From Setoptus koraiensis (taxonomy: Eukaryota > Arthropoda), in contig CM106585.1 of the NCBI GenBank assembly GCA_048013815.1, forward strand, positions 8,618,001 to 8,682,000: 64,000 nucleotides of DNA, written 5' to 3'. The notes under the pieces are model-generated. The model was not told the origin of the DNA. It worked only from the letters and a program-made list of their open reading frames with translations, and made no database searches. Shown one piece after another: positions 31,505-43,640 of this stretch (the first letter of the stretch is position 1; every line of letters begins with the position of its first letter). A program made the position numbers and the translations under genes.

Positions 31505-33120
31505 GGCGAGTGTACGCTCGGCTGACTGTTATTAGGCTGTTATTGGGCTGCTATTGGGCTGCTATTGGGCCGACCGTCACCGGCCGACTGTCACTGGCTG
31601 GCTGGCAGTGGGCTGACTGTTATTGGCCGGCATTAAATGGGCAACTAACTGGAGCAACACGCTGGCACTCGAACGGCTCAAAGTGCTCAAACGGCAGGCT
31701 AGACAGATGAAGAGCAGCACAGAGGGACGAGCAGTGGAATGGAAGGATGAAGAGCGGCAGAGAGACGGATGAGGGGCAGCGTGGATAAATAAATTGCACA
31801 CAAGCGACACCATGACACAAACGGCGCACTGCATTAGGCTGGCGCGGACGGGTGGCGTAACAACAATGGCTCAATCAAATCTGTGGCTACTTGTGACGCA
31901 ACTTGTGCATCAGACAGCGTAACGCTGCGAGACGCTGCAGCATCTGTCTATGCTCGCCGATGTTGTTGTTGCTTGATGTTGTTGTTGTTGTTGTTTGTGT
32001 CATGGCCGGCGAAACCGATAATGGCCGATGGCAGTCGATTGGTCGGTTGGCGTGTGTGTGTGTGTCTGGCAGCAAAACAACTGCTGCGGAGGCAAAAAGT
32101 TATTATGCCAATAACAAAACAGTGGCCATGGTGGCGCTCAAATGGTCCGTTCAGCAGCCGCCAGCCGCCAGCGACGACACCAACACCAGCAACAACAACG
32201 ACAGCAACAACAACGACAACAACAACAACGATGGCCAGCAACAGCAGCAACGACAGCGACCAGAAGACAATTCCTTGGCCGGCCACGGGAACCGGCGGCA
32301 GCATCGATTCGAGAATTTGATCTTGCGCAATCAGCCCCCGAAGCATCATTATCGGCAGCAGCAGCAGCATCTCACAGGCCGCATATCCGAGTGTCGAGTG
32401 TTGCCAGTCTCACGCAGCACAGCCATTACGCTGCCGTTGATATACTAGTGGCATGGACACAACAATCACTATTATTGCTGCCGCCGCCGCTGTTGTTATT
32501 ATTACATGTATCATCGTGTCCCGTCAATTTGTACTAGTGTAGTCTTACCAAAAGTGGCACTCGCACTGCCGACCGACAACCGACAGCCGACAACCGACAG
32601 CCGACTGTCGACTGCTGACTGCAGCGCTTGTGTGTTTGTTGTGCGCAACGGTTACGCAACAAACACAAGTTGCCTAACTTTATCGTGAATCGCGATGACT
32701 AACTCCAATGACGCTCTAATGACGGCCGCTCGCCACCACGGCCGACCTTCCGCTCGGAGCGGCGCCCGCGGCCGGCCCGTCCTCACCCACAAGTGTCAAT
32801 GCGCCGGCCAGCAGCGCTCTCTGACTGTCAGAGTCTGACAGATAGTCTCTGTGCCAGTTTGTGCGCTCATTTTTGCGCACATTTAGCACAGTGCAAGCGG
32901 GCGCGCTGCGCCCAAATTCACCACTGACAGCACTGACCACGCCCGCCCGGTGACCGACCAGCTGACGTCATAAGTGAGTGTCACACTGTTGTTGCGACTC
33001 TGGCGGCGCTATTTTATAACAATTGTAAACGACGGCGGCGGCGGCCATGCGTATGCGCGCCAATGTGCGCCGCACTTGTGCAAGTTGGCGGGAATAGATG
33101 AGTCATCTGGCGAGTTCATC

Positions 33121-33182
33121 GTGCGTGTGTGTGTGTGTGTTGTGCGTGTGTTGTGCGTGTGTGTGTGTGTGTTGTGCGGGTA
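33121..33182. repeat. GT microsatellite
   Basis: Imperfect (GT)n with interspersed TGTGC units. Confidence 0.8.
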
Positions 33183-34188
33183 TCCGCGCGCACAAATAAT
33201 CCCGCGAGCATCTGACATTCGTGAGTGTGCGAGACACACACAGCGCACACAGTGCTGACTGTTGTAACAACTGCCTGTTGTTGTTGTTGCTGTCGCTGTT
33301 GTTGTTGCTGTTGTTGTTGTCGACGCGGCAATGGTTTGTGCGGCTGAAGTTCACTACTGCAACCACTGCAGCTACTACAATGACGAAGGACATTGACGAG
33401 CCGCCGCCAGACAACAACGACTGCAACACACACTCAAACTGTAGGGACACAACAACAACAACGCATACGGATTGTGAGTGTGTGCCGGACGGACATTTCG
33501 TGGAGCTGCAACAACTTTGTCGTCCCTCACAAGTCTCACAAGTCAGTCCGCTGGTCGTTGTTGGCTGTTGTTGTTGTTGGCTGTTGTTGTTGCGCTGCTG
33601 TTGCGCTGCTGTTGCGCTGCTGTTGCGCTGCTGTTGGTCGGTGCGACGAGCACGGTGGTTGCAAGTTGCAAGTTGCCACGGCAAGCGAATAGAGCCAACG
33701 TTTTCTCGGAATCATATTTCTCTCGTCTCGCTATTGCTGTCTTGTCATTTAGCGCGCACAGTAGGTGTTGCTGTGATCCAATCGAATCGACGACGACTAT
33801 TGCTACAATCACCAGTTGTGCACAATTGCAGAAACAACAAGTACAATCTGATCTGATTTAGAGCTTGTGATCGCGCAAGTTTCATCACAAGTATCGATAC
33901 ACTTTAATTGTCGCCGTCAAGCTGCACACCAAGCTACACACAACAGATAAGACAGTTTCACCATTGCACACACACACTTGTTTATCTCGCCATCCATCAA
34001 TTGTATCAAATCGCACCACATCGAGTTGCAGCAGCAGCAGCAGTGCCAGCAATAGCTAGCAGGCTGGCGCCTCCTCACTCATTAGCCGGCGCAAATATTA
34101 CATGACACACACATTAAATGTGTTACTGCCATTAGCGTGTATATTCACACACCGTCTATTTAATATATTTGATATATTTGATATATTC

Positions 34189-34215
34189 AATATGTGTGAC
34201 TGACTGACTGACTGA
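34189..34215. repeat. GACT tetranucleotide microsatellite
   Basis: About five GACT units in tandem. Confidence 0.8.
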
Positions 34216-34500
34216 CATGGCTACGAGCGGCGACAGACAGGCAAATATAATTAATTAGCTCGACGAACACACACTGACGGTAGTCACGCCCGCTGGCCCG
34301 CGCGCACACACACACGCACGCACACAGAGATAAGGGGACAAGGGCGGACAGACGGACACAATCGCTGAATATATAGGTGCCGGCGTTGTTGCCGTTGAGT
34401 CCAAAGTGTGCTATTCGTCGTCTACAAGTCGTCATCATTTCGGCAGTATTACTGTATTATTGCTGTATTATTGTTGTATCAGCCACACACACAGTCTCAC

Positions 34501-34614
34501 ATTCGATTGGTTCGACACACACACACATTCGATTAGTTCGACACACACACACACACGTTCGATTAGTTCGACATAGACACATTTATTCGATTTCGCACAT
34601 TCGATTTATTCGAC
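34501..34614. repeat. tandem repeat, about 28-bp unit with CA tract
   Basis: Three to four copies of an ATTCGATTAGTTCGACACAC unit whose CA tract varies in length; later units lose the CA tract. Confidence 0.7.
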
Positions 34615-35201
34615 GCGGCCAGTAGACGCGGCCAGCAGAACTTGCAGCAGCAGCCCGCACGCCGGTAGCATTGGCAACGGCGGCGCCACTCGCCAACTCA
34701 CACTCAAACACACACACTCACACACACTGACCGGGTCCGTCCTGTTGATCGAGCTGTCGCACCTTTTCACGACACACAAACATATTTATTCCACGCTTTA
34801 TTTTACACACACTCGCTTGCATAATATCGCTGGTCATTATTATTAATTAATTATCAATCACACACTAACACACTAATTACACACTTTACAACGGTCCGGC
34901 GACACACATATTATTTTACGTCGTCGAAAATTATTATTTTTATCGTCGTCGTCGTCGTCATTGTGTTTTAACGGACGCGGACTCTCGTTATTGTTATTGG
35001 CGGACAGCAACGGCGTGGCGCGCACGCAACAGTATTAGCACCAGCGGGGGCCAATTTTAACAACTATTCGCTAGCCCTCAACAATAGTCTTGCCTGCACT
35101 TATATTAGTCATCGGGACACACTCACATATTATCACACAATTATCACATTATCAATTTTAAATAATATACATAGTTGTAATATCAAATTGGCAATCACAT
35201 C

Positions 35202-38200
35202 ATGGGATCGCGTCATTCCAGCCAGCTCAAGATGGAGCAGATACCGGGCGCGCCGGGCGACAATGGACAGGTTGTTATATTGAACCAGCATCAGCTCAAT
35301 GATTCGCTCGCCTGCGACCAGCAGCCACAAACTAAATCAGCTAACATTGATAATAATACTCTTTTAATTACAACAAACGATGGCGGCGACATGGTGGCCG
35401 TGAGCCAAACTGAGCTGGCCGACTCCGCCACCCAGCAGAAGCTCACCAATGGAAACAACAACAACAACAACAATATTAACAGTCTTACTAACGGCAACGC
35501 CAACACCACTGACAACTCAACTGGGGACAACACCACAGCCGCTCCTGCTCCAGAAACACAACAACAACAACAGGCAACAGATACAAACGTCATTAACAAT
35601 AACGCAGACACTAAAAATAGTAGCAACAATCACACTACCGACTTGCTATTAACTAATAAGTCGGCCACGCTCAAGGAAAAACAAATCATTATCAACAGTG
35701 AAGTCAACAACAAGAAAAAAACGTCAACCTTGCAACGACAAGCGACGCAAATTCAAACCTTAGCTCAAAGGATCAAGCGATCTAGCTCGCTTAGGGCCAC
35801 ACACACAAAATTGAGAAGTCTATTTCCAGCTTTCTCCAAGAAGAAAAAAGTAAGTATAGCAGTTTAGATACACATGCTCACTATGCCCCTCACCCTCCGT
35901 TTAACATGTTGAAGACGACGATTATGCATTTTGCACTCGTATCAAACCCGAATTTATATTTGTTTATATAAACGCCGCTTAAAGAATCTCATCGTCGTCG
36001 TCGTCGTTCTCGTCGTCGCCATTGTGTCAAACCTCTGTTGCCACCACTAACATTGTGACATAGACACACATATTCACATTAGCATGCTAATCAATTCAAT
36101 GTTATATACTTGAAATGAAAATCTTGCTATATGTGCGTCAGCTGCCTCGGTAGTAGCTAGATCCAACCATCAGCCGTAACCGCTCTCCGTAGTCGTGTCT
36201 TGCTGATGCTGCTGGCGAATGGGTGAATTTTGTCCACCATGTCACCGCCACATTTCTCATCTAGCCTACAATCTCTCAAATTATTCCTCCAACCCGCTCT
36301 TACCTTCAATGCCCCTATCTGCCTCCTGCTTCTTTCTCATTTCCGCATCATGCAATTGATGGCATGTACATGTTTGTATGTGTATGTATATAAACATACA
36401 CACACACATATATATTAATACATATGAAAGAAAGAAAAAAGAATTGTTATTGCAAGTCGCGAGCAGAATTCTTGCTTATCTTGAACAGCTATTTAATCGA
36501 ACAGACTGCATTAATGCATGAATGCCTAAAGGACAACGATGGAGTTAAAACTCCTTGTAGCGAAACTTGAGAAGCTTGTATGCTAAATTATAGTTTATCT
36601 ACTACTCTTGATACTCAAATAGTTGGCTGTTGTGTAATTACTGCCTAGTCTAGCTAAATAGCAGTCACATAACTAATTGTGTTCAGCTAAAAATTCATGG
36701 CCACACATGTCAAACATGTGCCATCCATCGAAAGATACTATCTTCTATCTCTCCCTATCTCTCACGTGATTGTGATGAATACGTGAAAGCGACTTGATAT
36801 CAACATTGGCCATAAGGTCCCGTGACGTACAATCAACTACTGTCAACCGTTATTACAGTATTCAAATATTCTAGGAACGCAACCGTAGACACTCTTGATA
36901 CTTATTTCGCTCCTATGTTTACATTGATACAGATAATTTCAACTCATATTGACCCGATTCTCAAGAATTCACAAAATCTGACTCAGGGCAACATTATACC
37001 AATCGTATGTCGGTGAGATTGGCGATAGAACAAGTGGGAGTGTATGTATAGCGTGACTCATATTGTCTCAGGACTTTCCCGCAACTCTAGAGTACTCTGG
37101 CTCCTTTCAGAATTATCAGCAAATTTATTCATTAAGGATGCGCTAGATAAAATCCTATTTTGCACACATTTCGTTGCTCCATATGATGTATTGAGTGTCA
37201 CGAAGATATTCTATACATACTTAAGGCCTTCGTCAAGTTAAAAAGAGATTATTGTCAACAAGAATAGCTGTTCTCTACTTTTAATTTTCTATTAACAGTC
37301 AATAGGCCATGCGCAATTACTTATAGAGACTTATTCTCCCTTTCTCTATAAAGCACACTGTATAGCAATTATGAGTTCTTGAAGCTTTCAAGCTTACGCC
37401 CTCTTGTTGGCATTTCCGTCTATTAAGACAATCAGTTTTTTGTTCACTCATTTGTATTTTCATGTATCATTCAGATTGCTAGCTCACTCGATCTCTACTA
37501 TCTATCTACATAGCTCAGTTTGGTCCAATTTCAAGTTCAACATCAAACAATCAAAATCAATATCTGATTATTATCATTATTTAGATGGGGATCTAAACAA
37601 TCAAAACTAACAACGATAGATCAGATAGACAGTAGATCAGATATCAGTATAATAAAGATCATTCTTATCATAGTAGTATCAAATCATCAAGAGAAATAAT
37701 TGAAAATTGACACGAGGACAATGGTCGGCATCTTACCCTTTTGAAACATTTACACACATTCTCACACAGATACTAATAGACTGATAAAAACAAAGCACAT
37801 CGTTATCGAGCCACCGTATCACTCATCCTCTGCCTGATTGTTTACTAATCTCGTCGCTACACGCACTCAGCATTCGGTGTAGTGAAAGATAACAAATCAC
37901 TTTACTAACAATTACCACAACTTGTAAACGATATAATTACAATTTAGTCTTATCTGAGTTCCCGTCGTTGCAACATATAATGTGTTACGTGACAAAGTTC
38001 ATGATGTTGACGCTCCAATCCACATTCCAAATGTTTGCCGGCTTTTTCAACCGCCTTATTCCAAAAAAGACTAGTCCGGTGTGCATCCATACGCTACAAT
38101 ACCCCTTACACAATTTATCATTCACTCAGAACACCAGTTAACATTTCAACTATCTTATCTTACATATCTTTCACTATCTAGGAAGAACAAATTGAAGGAC

Positions 38201-39492
38201 TAACCGAGGAAGTACCAGCTGAAGTTGCTCAGACAGAAACTACATCTCCAGAGTCCACAAATGCCGTTTCTACGGTAGAGGAACCCACACAAGTCAAGTC
38301 CACGCCGGAAGAGTCTGCTCCGGTCGAGTCTGCTCCAGCCGAGCCTACTCCGGTTGAGCCCACCTCGGCGGACACTAAGCCAGACGATACTGCGCCAACC
38401 GAGCCAGCACCAGTAGAGTCAAATCTAGTGGAGTCAGCGCCGGTGGAGTCATCGGTCGAACCTAAGCAAGAAGAACCCGCTCCAGTGGAGTCTGCACCAA
38501 CTGAGCCAACGCCGGCAGAATCCGCGCCAGTCGAAACTGCTCCAGTTGATCCAGCACCGGTCGAGCCAACGCCAGCCGAGCCAACGCCAGTCGAGCCAAC
38601 TCCAGTCGAGCCAACTCCAGTCGAGCCAACTCCAGTAGAAACTGCTCCCGTCGAAACTGCACCAGTAGAAACTGCACCAGTAGAAACTGCACCAGTAGAA
38701 ACTGCACCAGTAGAAACTGCTCCTGTCGAACCTGTGCCAGCGGAACCCACACCAGTCGAACCAGCACCTTCCGAGTCCAACCAAGAAGAACCTGCACCAA
38801 CTGAGCCAACGCCGGCAGAATCCGCGCCGGCAGAATCCGCGCCAGTCGAAGCTGCTCCAGTCGAAACTGCTCCAGTCGAAGCTGCTCCAGTCGAAACTGC
38901 TCCAGTTGAAACTGCTCCAGTTGATCCAGCACCGGTCGAGCCAACGCCAGTCGAGTCAGCGCCAGTAGAATCTGCACCAGTCGAGTCCGTACCATCCGAA
39001 CCAGCAGCAGCTGAATCAGCACCAGTCGAGTCTACCCCGGCAGAACCGGCGCCAACTGAGCCTACGCAAGTCGAGTCTACACCCACACCTGCCGAGCCCG
39101 CTCAGGTTGAATCTTCTACAGAAGAATCCGCACCAGTCGAATCAACGCCTGCTGAACCTCAACAAGCCGAGTCTGCTCCAACCGAATCTGCACCAGTAGA
39201 GCCAGCGCCAGCTGAACCGACACCAGTTGATCAAACACCAGCCGAACCAACATCAGCCGAACCAGCACCAGTTGAGCCGTCGCCGGTCGAGCCCACTCAG
39301 GTTGAACCCACGCCAGTAGATTCTGCACCAGTCGAGCAACCATCAGTTGAGTCCTCGCCAACTGAGCCTTTGTCTGTCGAACCTTCATCGTCCGAATCTT
39401 CGCCAGTCGAGTCTTTATCAACCGAATCGTCTCCGGTTGAGCCCACTCCAGTCGAGCATACGCATGCCGAGCCAACGCCAGTCGCATCTTAA
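35202..39492 (+). CDS. myristoylation-signal protein with basic patch and Pro-Val-Glu repeat tail
   Basis: Two exons, 35202-35849 and 38182-39492, phase-0 GT-AG intron of 2332 bp; 652 residues. The N-terminus MGSRHS fits the N-myristoylation consensus (Gly2, Ser6). Residues ~20-170 are low complexity, rich in Asn, Thr and Gln. Residues ~170-216 form a basic, Ser-containing patch (RSSSLRATHTKLRSLFPAFSKKKK region) like a phosphorylatable membrane/calmodulin-binding effector segment. Exon 2 is almost wholly an acidic repeat of five-residue units xPVE[S/T/P]. The layout of myristate, basic Ser/Phe patch and long acidic disordered tail recalls MARCKS-type or Drosophila Akap200-type proteins; homology is not proven, and a peripheral plasma-membrane role is inferred. 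The repeat continues in frame past the TAA, with AATAAA at 39564-39569. Confidence 0.7.
35850..38181 (+). other. intron 1 of the myristoylation-signal gene
   Basis: Begins GTAAGT and ends CTATCTAG. The sequence is AT-rich with a short (CA/TA) run near 36400-36420. No additional exon with family resemblance is seen inside, and no mobile element is recognised. Confidence 0.6.
38320..39490 (+). repeat. coding 15-bp degenerate tandem repeat (xPVEx)
   Basis: Roughly 75 consecutive 15-nt units encode [A/T]-P-[V/A/T]-E-[S/T/P]. Several longer blocks are duplicated at higher order, for example CCAGTAGAAACTGCA in tandem around 38658-38717 and a longer block shared by 38490-38560 and 38795-38940. Because Pro, Val, Glu and Ser codons rarely give antisense stops, the opposite strand is also open for 285 codons, which is a by-product. 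Confidence 0.85.
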
Positions 39493-40324
39493 CCTGTCGG
39501 ATCGGCCTCAATTGACCCTACTCAAGTCGAATCTGCATCAATTGAATTGTCTATCATAGAAAAAATAAATGTTTAAAGACAAATGAATTCGAGTATCCAC
39601 ATCATAAATATTTAAGAAGAAGCCTGTCTCACAAAATCATTGTAACTCATGTATAACTACTGAGTAAAGTTTTTAAATGAATAAATGTCATGTAAATCTA
39701 TACAGAAATAATTCTAGAAAGCCTTCACTTATTTCGATTCTTTTGACTTTAGATCACCCCTAGAATTATTATCATTTTATTTGTGTTGTGGTTTATTTAA
39801 TAGATAATGACGTTTACCGTTTGAGCGCCCTAAGTTAATGTTTGCTTATGTTAGCCGGGGAAGGTCATAGCAATTTCAGTTTTAGTCACAAGTCATCCGG
39901 TTAACTAGGAAGAGTTTAAATTGCATTACTTTTGATTGATTGTCCCGATTGTTTTGATTACCGTTGTTGACATGTGAAGATCCAACCTGGATAGCTAACG
40001 GTATTTGTTGCAGGTGAAAGTAAATTTTGAAGCGTGAGAACTTTATTAATTGCTAGACGCTTTTCTGGCTCATTGATCTTGGAACATGTAACGGATTTGA
40101 CGGATCATATAGTTTTTCGTAGAACTAGTAGATAGTGAAACTTCATTCGAAACACCATCCCATTATTATTGAGGCACTAGCACACTCAAGCCATCGCAAT
40201 GTCAACGGAACCGAGAGGTGATTCAAGGTCGCCAATAACATCAATACTAATGTCATCTAAAGGCCGAACCGTTTCTGACATTGGCTAATGTTGCTAGAGT
40301 AATGATCTTATGTCAGATTGTTGA
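39493..40324. other. 3' UTR and intergenic
   Basis: Holds the continuation of the PVE-type repeat after the stop (to ~39576), AATAAA signals at 39564 and near 39680, then AT-rich spacer without recognisable features up to the promoter of the next gene. Confidence 0.5.
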
Positions 40325-40354
40325 TATAAAAGCGAACCGGATAAGCAATCAGAT
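40325..40354 (+). promoter_or_regulatory. core promoter of the Asn/His-rich secreted gene
   Basis: TATAAAAG (40325-40332) is followed by TCAGAT (40349-40354), an initiator-like hexamer 26 bp from the first T of the TATA to its A. This gives a ~70-nt 5' UTR to the ATG at 40422. Confidence 0.5.
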
Positions 40355-40421
40355 CACATTCACTAGCAACCGTGTAGTCCAACAACAAGTGTTTGAATCA
40401 TCATAGTACCCCAAGAAAGAT

Positions 40422-42321
40422 ATGAAGAAAACATTTGGTGGAGGATATTCGACCAAAATGTTAACCAAACTTGTGAGTGTGTGCGCTACTTACTACAAAT
40501 AATCAAACTCTTACGTGATATTGTGTCGCCAATGAATAATTAACTTCTACTTTTCTTCATTCACATATTTTCCTTGTTATTCTAACAAACAAACAAAAAA
40601 ATATTGAAAAAATGACGCAAAAAATAAAGATCTCTCCGCTGGCCACAACGGCGCTGATATTTCTGGTTGGCTCATTTCCTAGTTTCACACATGCCTACGC
40701 TAGACACAATCCTCAATCAATCTACAATAATCCTAACAATATTGCACCAGTTGGAAATCCTTATGCCGACAGCAGAATGCTCAACGCTTTTGCTCTAAGT
40801 CAACAGAATTTCTCCGAATTAATTTGGCCGCGTTCAGGCGAGGTGACCAGCAACTGGGGCAAATACAGGCCTCCTTCGCAAGACACCGAAGATGGAATGG
40901 TTGGAGCGCAATCTAATGATGCAATATTTAAGCAAAATTTGGCCAATATGGCGACCAACAACAATTACTTTTTTCAGAAGCAGCAACACCAGCAGCACCT
41001 GTTGAATAACCTCAATTTTAATCAGCAACTAATGCTGGCCCAGGCTCAATCAGTGAACAATCACAACAGAATCAATATGAATCGCCAAGGTAGAAATATG
41101 AATCGTCGTCAGCAGCAGAATGGGGACAAATTGTCTGCTATGAGTAGCAAGCGATTGATGAAGAATATTGACAATGACGATGACAGCGAGGCCGATCCTG
41201 ACGATGCGGACGACGACGAACCAGAGCGACAGCCCAGCGTGAGGCGAGAGAGCGTTGTGAACAACAACAAAAACAATAAGAGGGCCAGCGAGAACAGAAC
41301 GGGATTGAGGCCCAACAGCAACAACAACTACAACAATAACATCAACAACAACTACGACAACTACAACAACATCAACAAGGTACCATCGCGACCGGTTACA
41401 GCGCAACAAACTACAGCGCAACAAACAACGGCTGTGACAACTGGGGCCGATTTGCAATCGGCCGCTGGTCATCATCACAAAAAACATCACGGACACGGTC
41501 ACGGTCACTACCATCAGTACGCCGAGGTGCCGAAAAAGAAAGCCTGGAAATTCGGTTACAAGCGCGGAAATCACAAGCACACGAGTAAGTTTTTTTGTAT
41601 CAGGTGTCTAGAGGTTGGTTGTCGATAGCCGATGTGGTTTGTCGTGACTGTCGGCTGAGCTAGTTTGGAGCGAGTGATTTATTTGTGTTATACAACTGAA
41701 CACTAACTAACACTAACTAACACTGACTAACCTTTCAAAAACCAAACTGAATCCACGCCCGACAAAACAGTCGAGAGACACGAGGAGGGACACAAGAACA
41801 AGTTTCAGTAAGATACATATCGACTATTATGGCAAATGTCAAATCAATGTCATATAGGTCTCATAACTGACATTAGCCATGCATCTTAATCTGTGTGTTT
41901 CTCTCTAATTGATTTAATTAACTAAACTTTGTTTATGCGCATGTTACAAAAGCTCCCACGTAAGCTGGAACGCTAAGGAGAAATGCGGCAAAAAGAAGAA
42001 GAAGAAGAAGTGCCACTCTAAGGGTAGCATGAGCTGGGAATACAAGGTAGTGTATCGGTTGTGCGCTGTCGCTCATTTTGTCTCTCCGCTAGTGATCTGA
42101 TTGGCTGACTAACATTTGCCATTATCTAATCCATTATCCTCCATTATCTGATACGATCGTGACGAAACCGAACGAAACCTGACGAAACCGAACGAAACCT
42201 GACAAAACCGAACGAACCTAACGAAACCGAACAAAACCGAACAAAACCAAACGAACAAAACAACTTGTAGCACCACGACAAAAAGAAGAAGCACCACCAC
42301 GGCCACCACCACCACGGCTGA
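40422..42321 (+). CDS. secreted Asn-, His- and Lys-rich protein, five exons
   Basis: Exons 40422-40472, 40630-41584, 41771-41807, 41953-42046 and 42271-42321, all GT-AG with matching phases (0,1,2,0); 395 residues. The start MKKTFGGGYSTKMLTKL splices to ISPLATTALIFLVGSF, completing a signal peptide ending near THA. An alternative is unspliced use of the ATG at 40612. The body is rich in Asn and Gln, with an acidic patch (NDDDSEADPDDADDDE) and Asn/Tyr repeats. It then has His-rich HHHKKHHGHGHGHYH, two Trp-bearing segments (KAWKFGYKRG, SHVSWNAKEKCGKKKK, with SMSWEYK) and a final HHDKKKKHHHGHHHHG. The His and paired Cys segments suggest metal binding or an extracellular matrix/cuticle role. No family is recognised. 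AATAAA signals lie at 42565 and 42574. Confidence 0.75.
42161..42262. repeat. tandem repeat in the last intron of the Asn/His-rich gene
   Basis: Two 20-bp copies of GACGAAACCGAACGAAACCT, then degenerate ~10-bp GAACAAAACC units up to the acceptor region. Confidence 0.7.
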
Positions 42322-43594
42322 TAGGTGGTTTTATCAGCGCCAACTAGATGGCAGCTTTACCTGTGGCTGGCAAGGGCAAGCTGGTCCCTGTTGCATGCTT
42401 AACATCGGACTGAGGGCACAGGTGAACGCAAGCAATTTCAATTGATGGTTAAATGTTGCTTATACATACAACTTGTATGATACAAGTATGTTGTTAGCGC
42501 AGGCAAGAAACGCGTATATATATATATATATAAATATAAAAACAGATACAGTAATGTTAGCAGTAATAAACGTAATAAACATTGACTCTAAATCGGAACG
42601 AGTTTCCTAAAACCGCCGCCCGGCTAAATCCTATCCAGTGCAACATGTAGCACATTATCCGGCTTAATGCGGAATTTGGCGCAGCATTTAACGCATAATC
42701 TGGCGCAGCATCTAGTGCACGCGACAAGTTTGTTGGCGTGTCCGGCATCTTGTCGTGTCGACTGGCCGGCCAGTCTACGAGCGAACGATGAACCCTTTCG
42801 GTTCGTCGGATCGGGCGTCAGCTGTTGCGAGCCGCAGCAACTGGCCGCATGCTTGTGGCATTAATTAGACTTGGGACGTGATCATGTGATCGAACGAAGC
42901 TGTCGCTGTTTCCTGCCGAACGGGCGAACCGACGAACTGCCCAACGGTCGAACGGACGAACTGCCGAACGGTCAAACCGACAAACAGCCAATAGAGAATT
43001 ATCGCTTCGTCTTGGATGCGCCAGATTGCAGCGGCAGCGGCGGCGGCGGCCAAGCGAGCTAACCAACAGTGTCTCGGCAACATTGGCGTAGTGCGCGGGT
43101 TTAATAAACTGCGGCCAGGCCGGCTCCAATGACCTTGCCCTATGGCTCGGCGTACTGTGTGACACACACCATTAAGCCTGGACAGGTTAATGAATTCCCG
43201 TTGTTTGTCGTTTGTTGCGCGCTTCTCGCGAGCTTCTTGCACCGAATTCTCTCAACAGGTAATATATAAGGTGCAAGCTCGGATAAAATATGATATTGCG
43301 ATCGTTGCAACAGTCGCAATAGTGGCAATGGTGGCAGTAATCGTAATAGTGGCAGTAAGCACAGATAGTCGATAGGCCGACATTCCTTTCTGGAATGGAC
43401 TCGCACGCACAAGGTTGTGGCCGGATTACATATTGTATCACTAGTAATGTTATAAATACATAAATAAATATAATGTTTATTGTTATGCAAATACAATCGA
43501 GCGCGCCAAGTTAATTGATCGCGCAGACAGGATGATTATGATAATCAACACACAGCTATCCACAGATGGATATCTTGGCAGCCCTCAAATAACT

Positions 43595-43640
43595 GGCACA
43601 AATAACTCGCACAAATAACTCGCACAAATAACTCGCACAC
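43595..43640. repeat. 13-bp tandem repeat
   Basis: Three copies of CGCACAAATAACT (the first with one change) plus a partial fourth. Confidence 0.8.

Larger units (their letters stand above)
30602..35201. other. long non-coding region, microsatellite-rich
   Basis: No convincing coding exon. Long open frames on both strands come from CAA/CAG/GTT and GT repeats. Contents: an 11-bp tandem (30897-30940), a TATA/Inr candidate (31477-31504), dense CAACAG/GTTGTT text (31950-32250 and 33270-33640), GT/TG runs (33121-33182), GACT repeats (34189-34215), a ~28-bp tandem (34501-34614) and a (GTC)n stretch near 34945. It probably includes the promoter and 5' UTR of the gene starting at 35202. Confidence 0.5.

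Noticed and set aside
31883-33860. Several long overlapping frames on both strands
   Set aside because: All derive from CAACAG/GTTGTT and GT microsatellites that stay open in many frames; no conserved motif.
38229-39086. 285-codon minus-strand frame rich in Gly, Ser, Thr, Val
   Set aside because: Antisense shadow of the PVE coding repeat; its periodicity follows the sense codons and it has no splice or start context.
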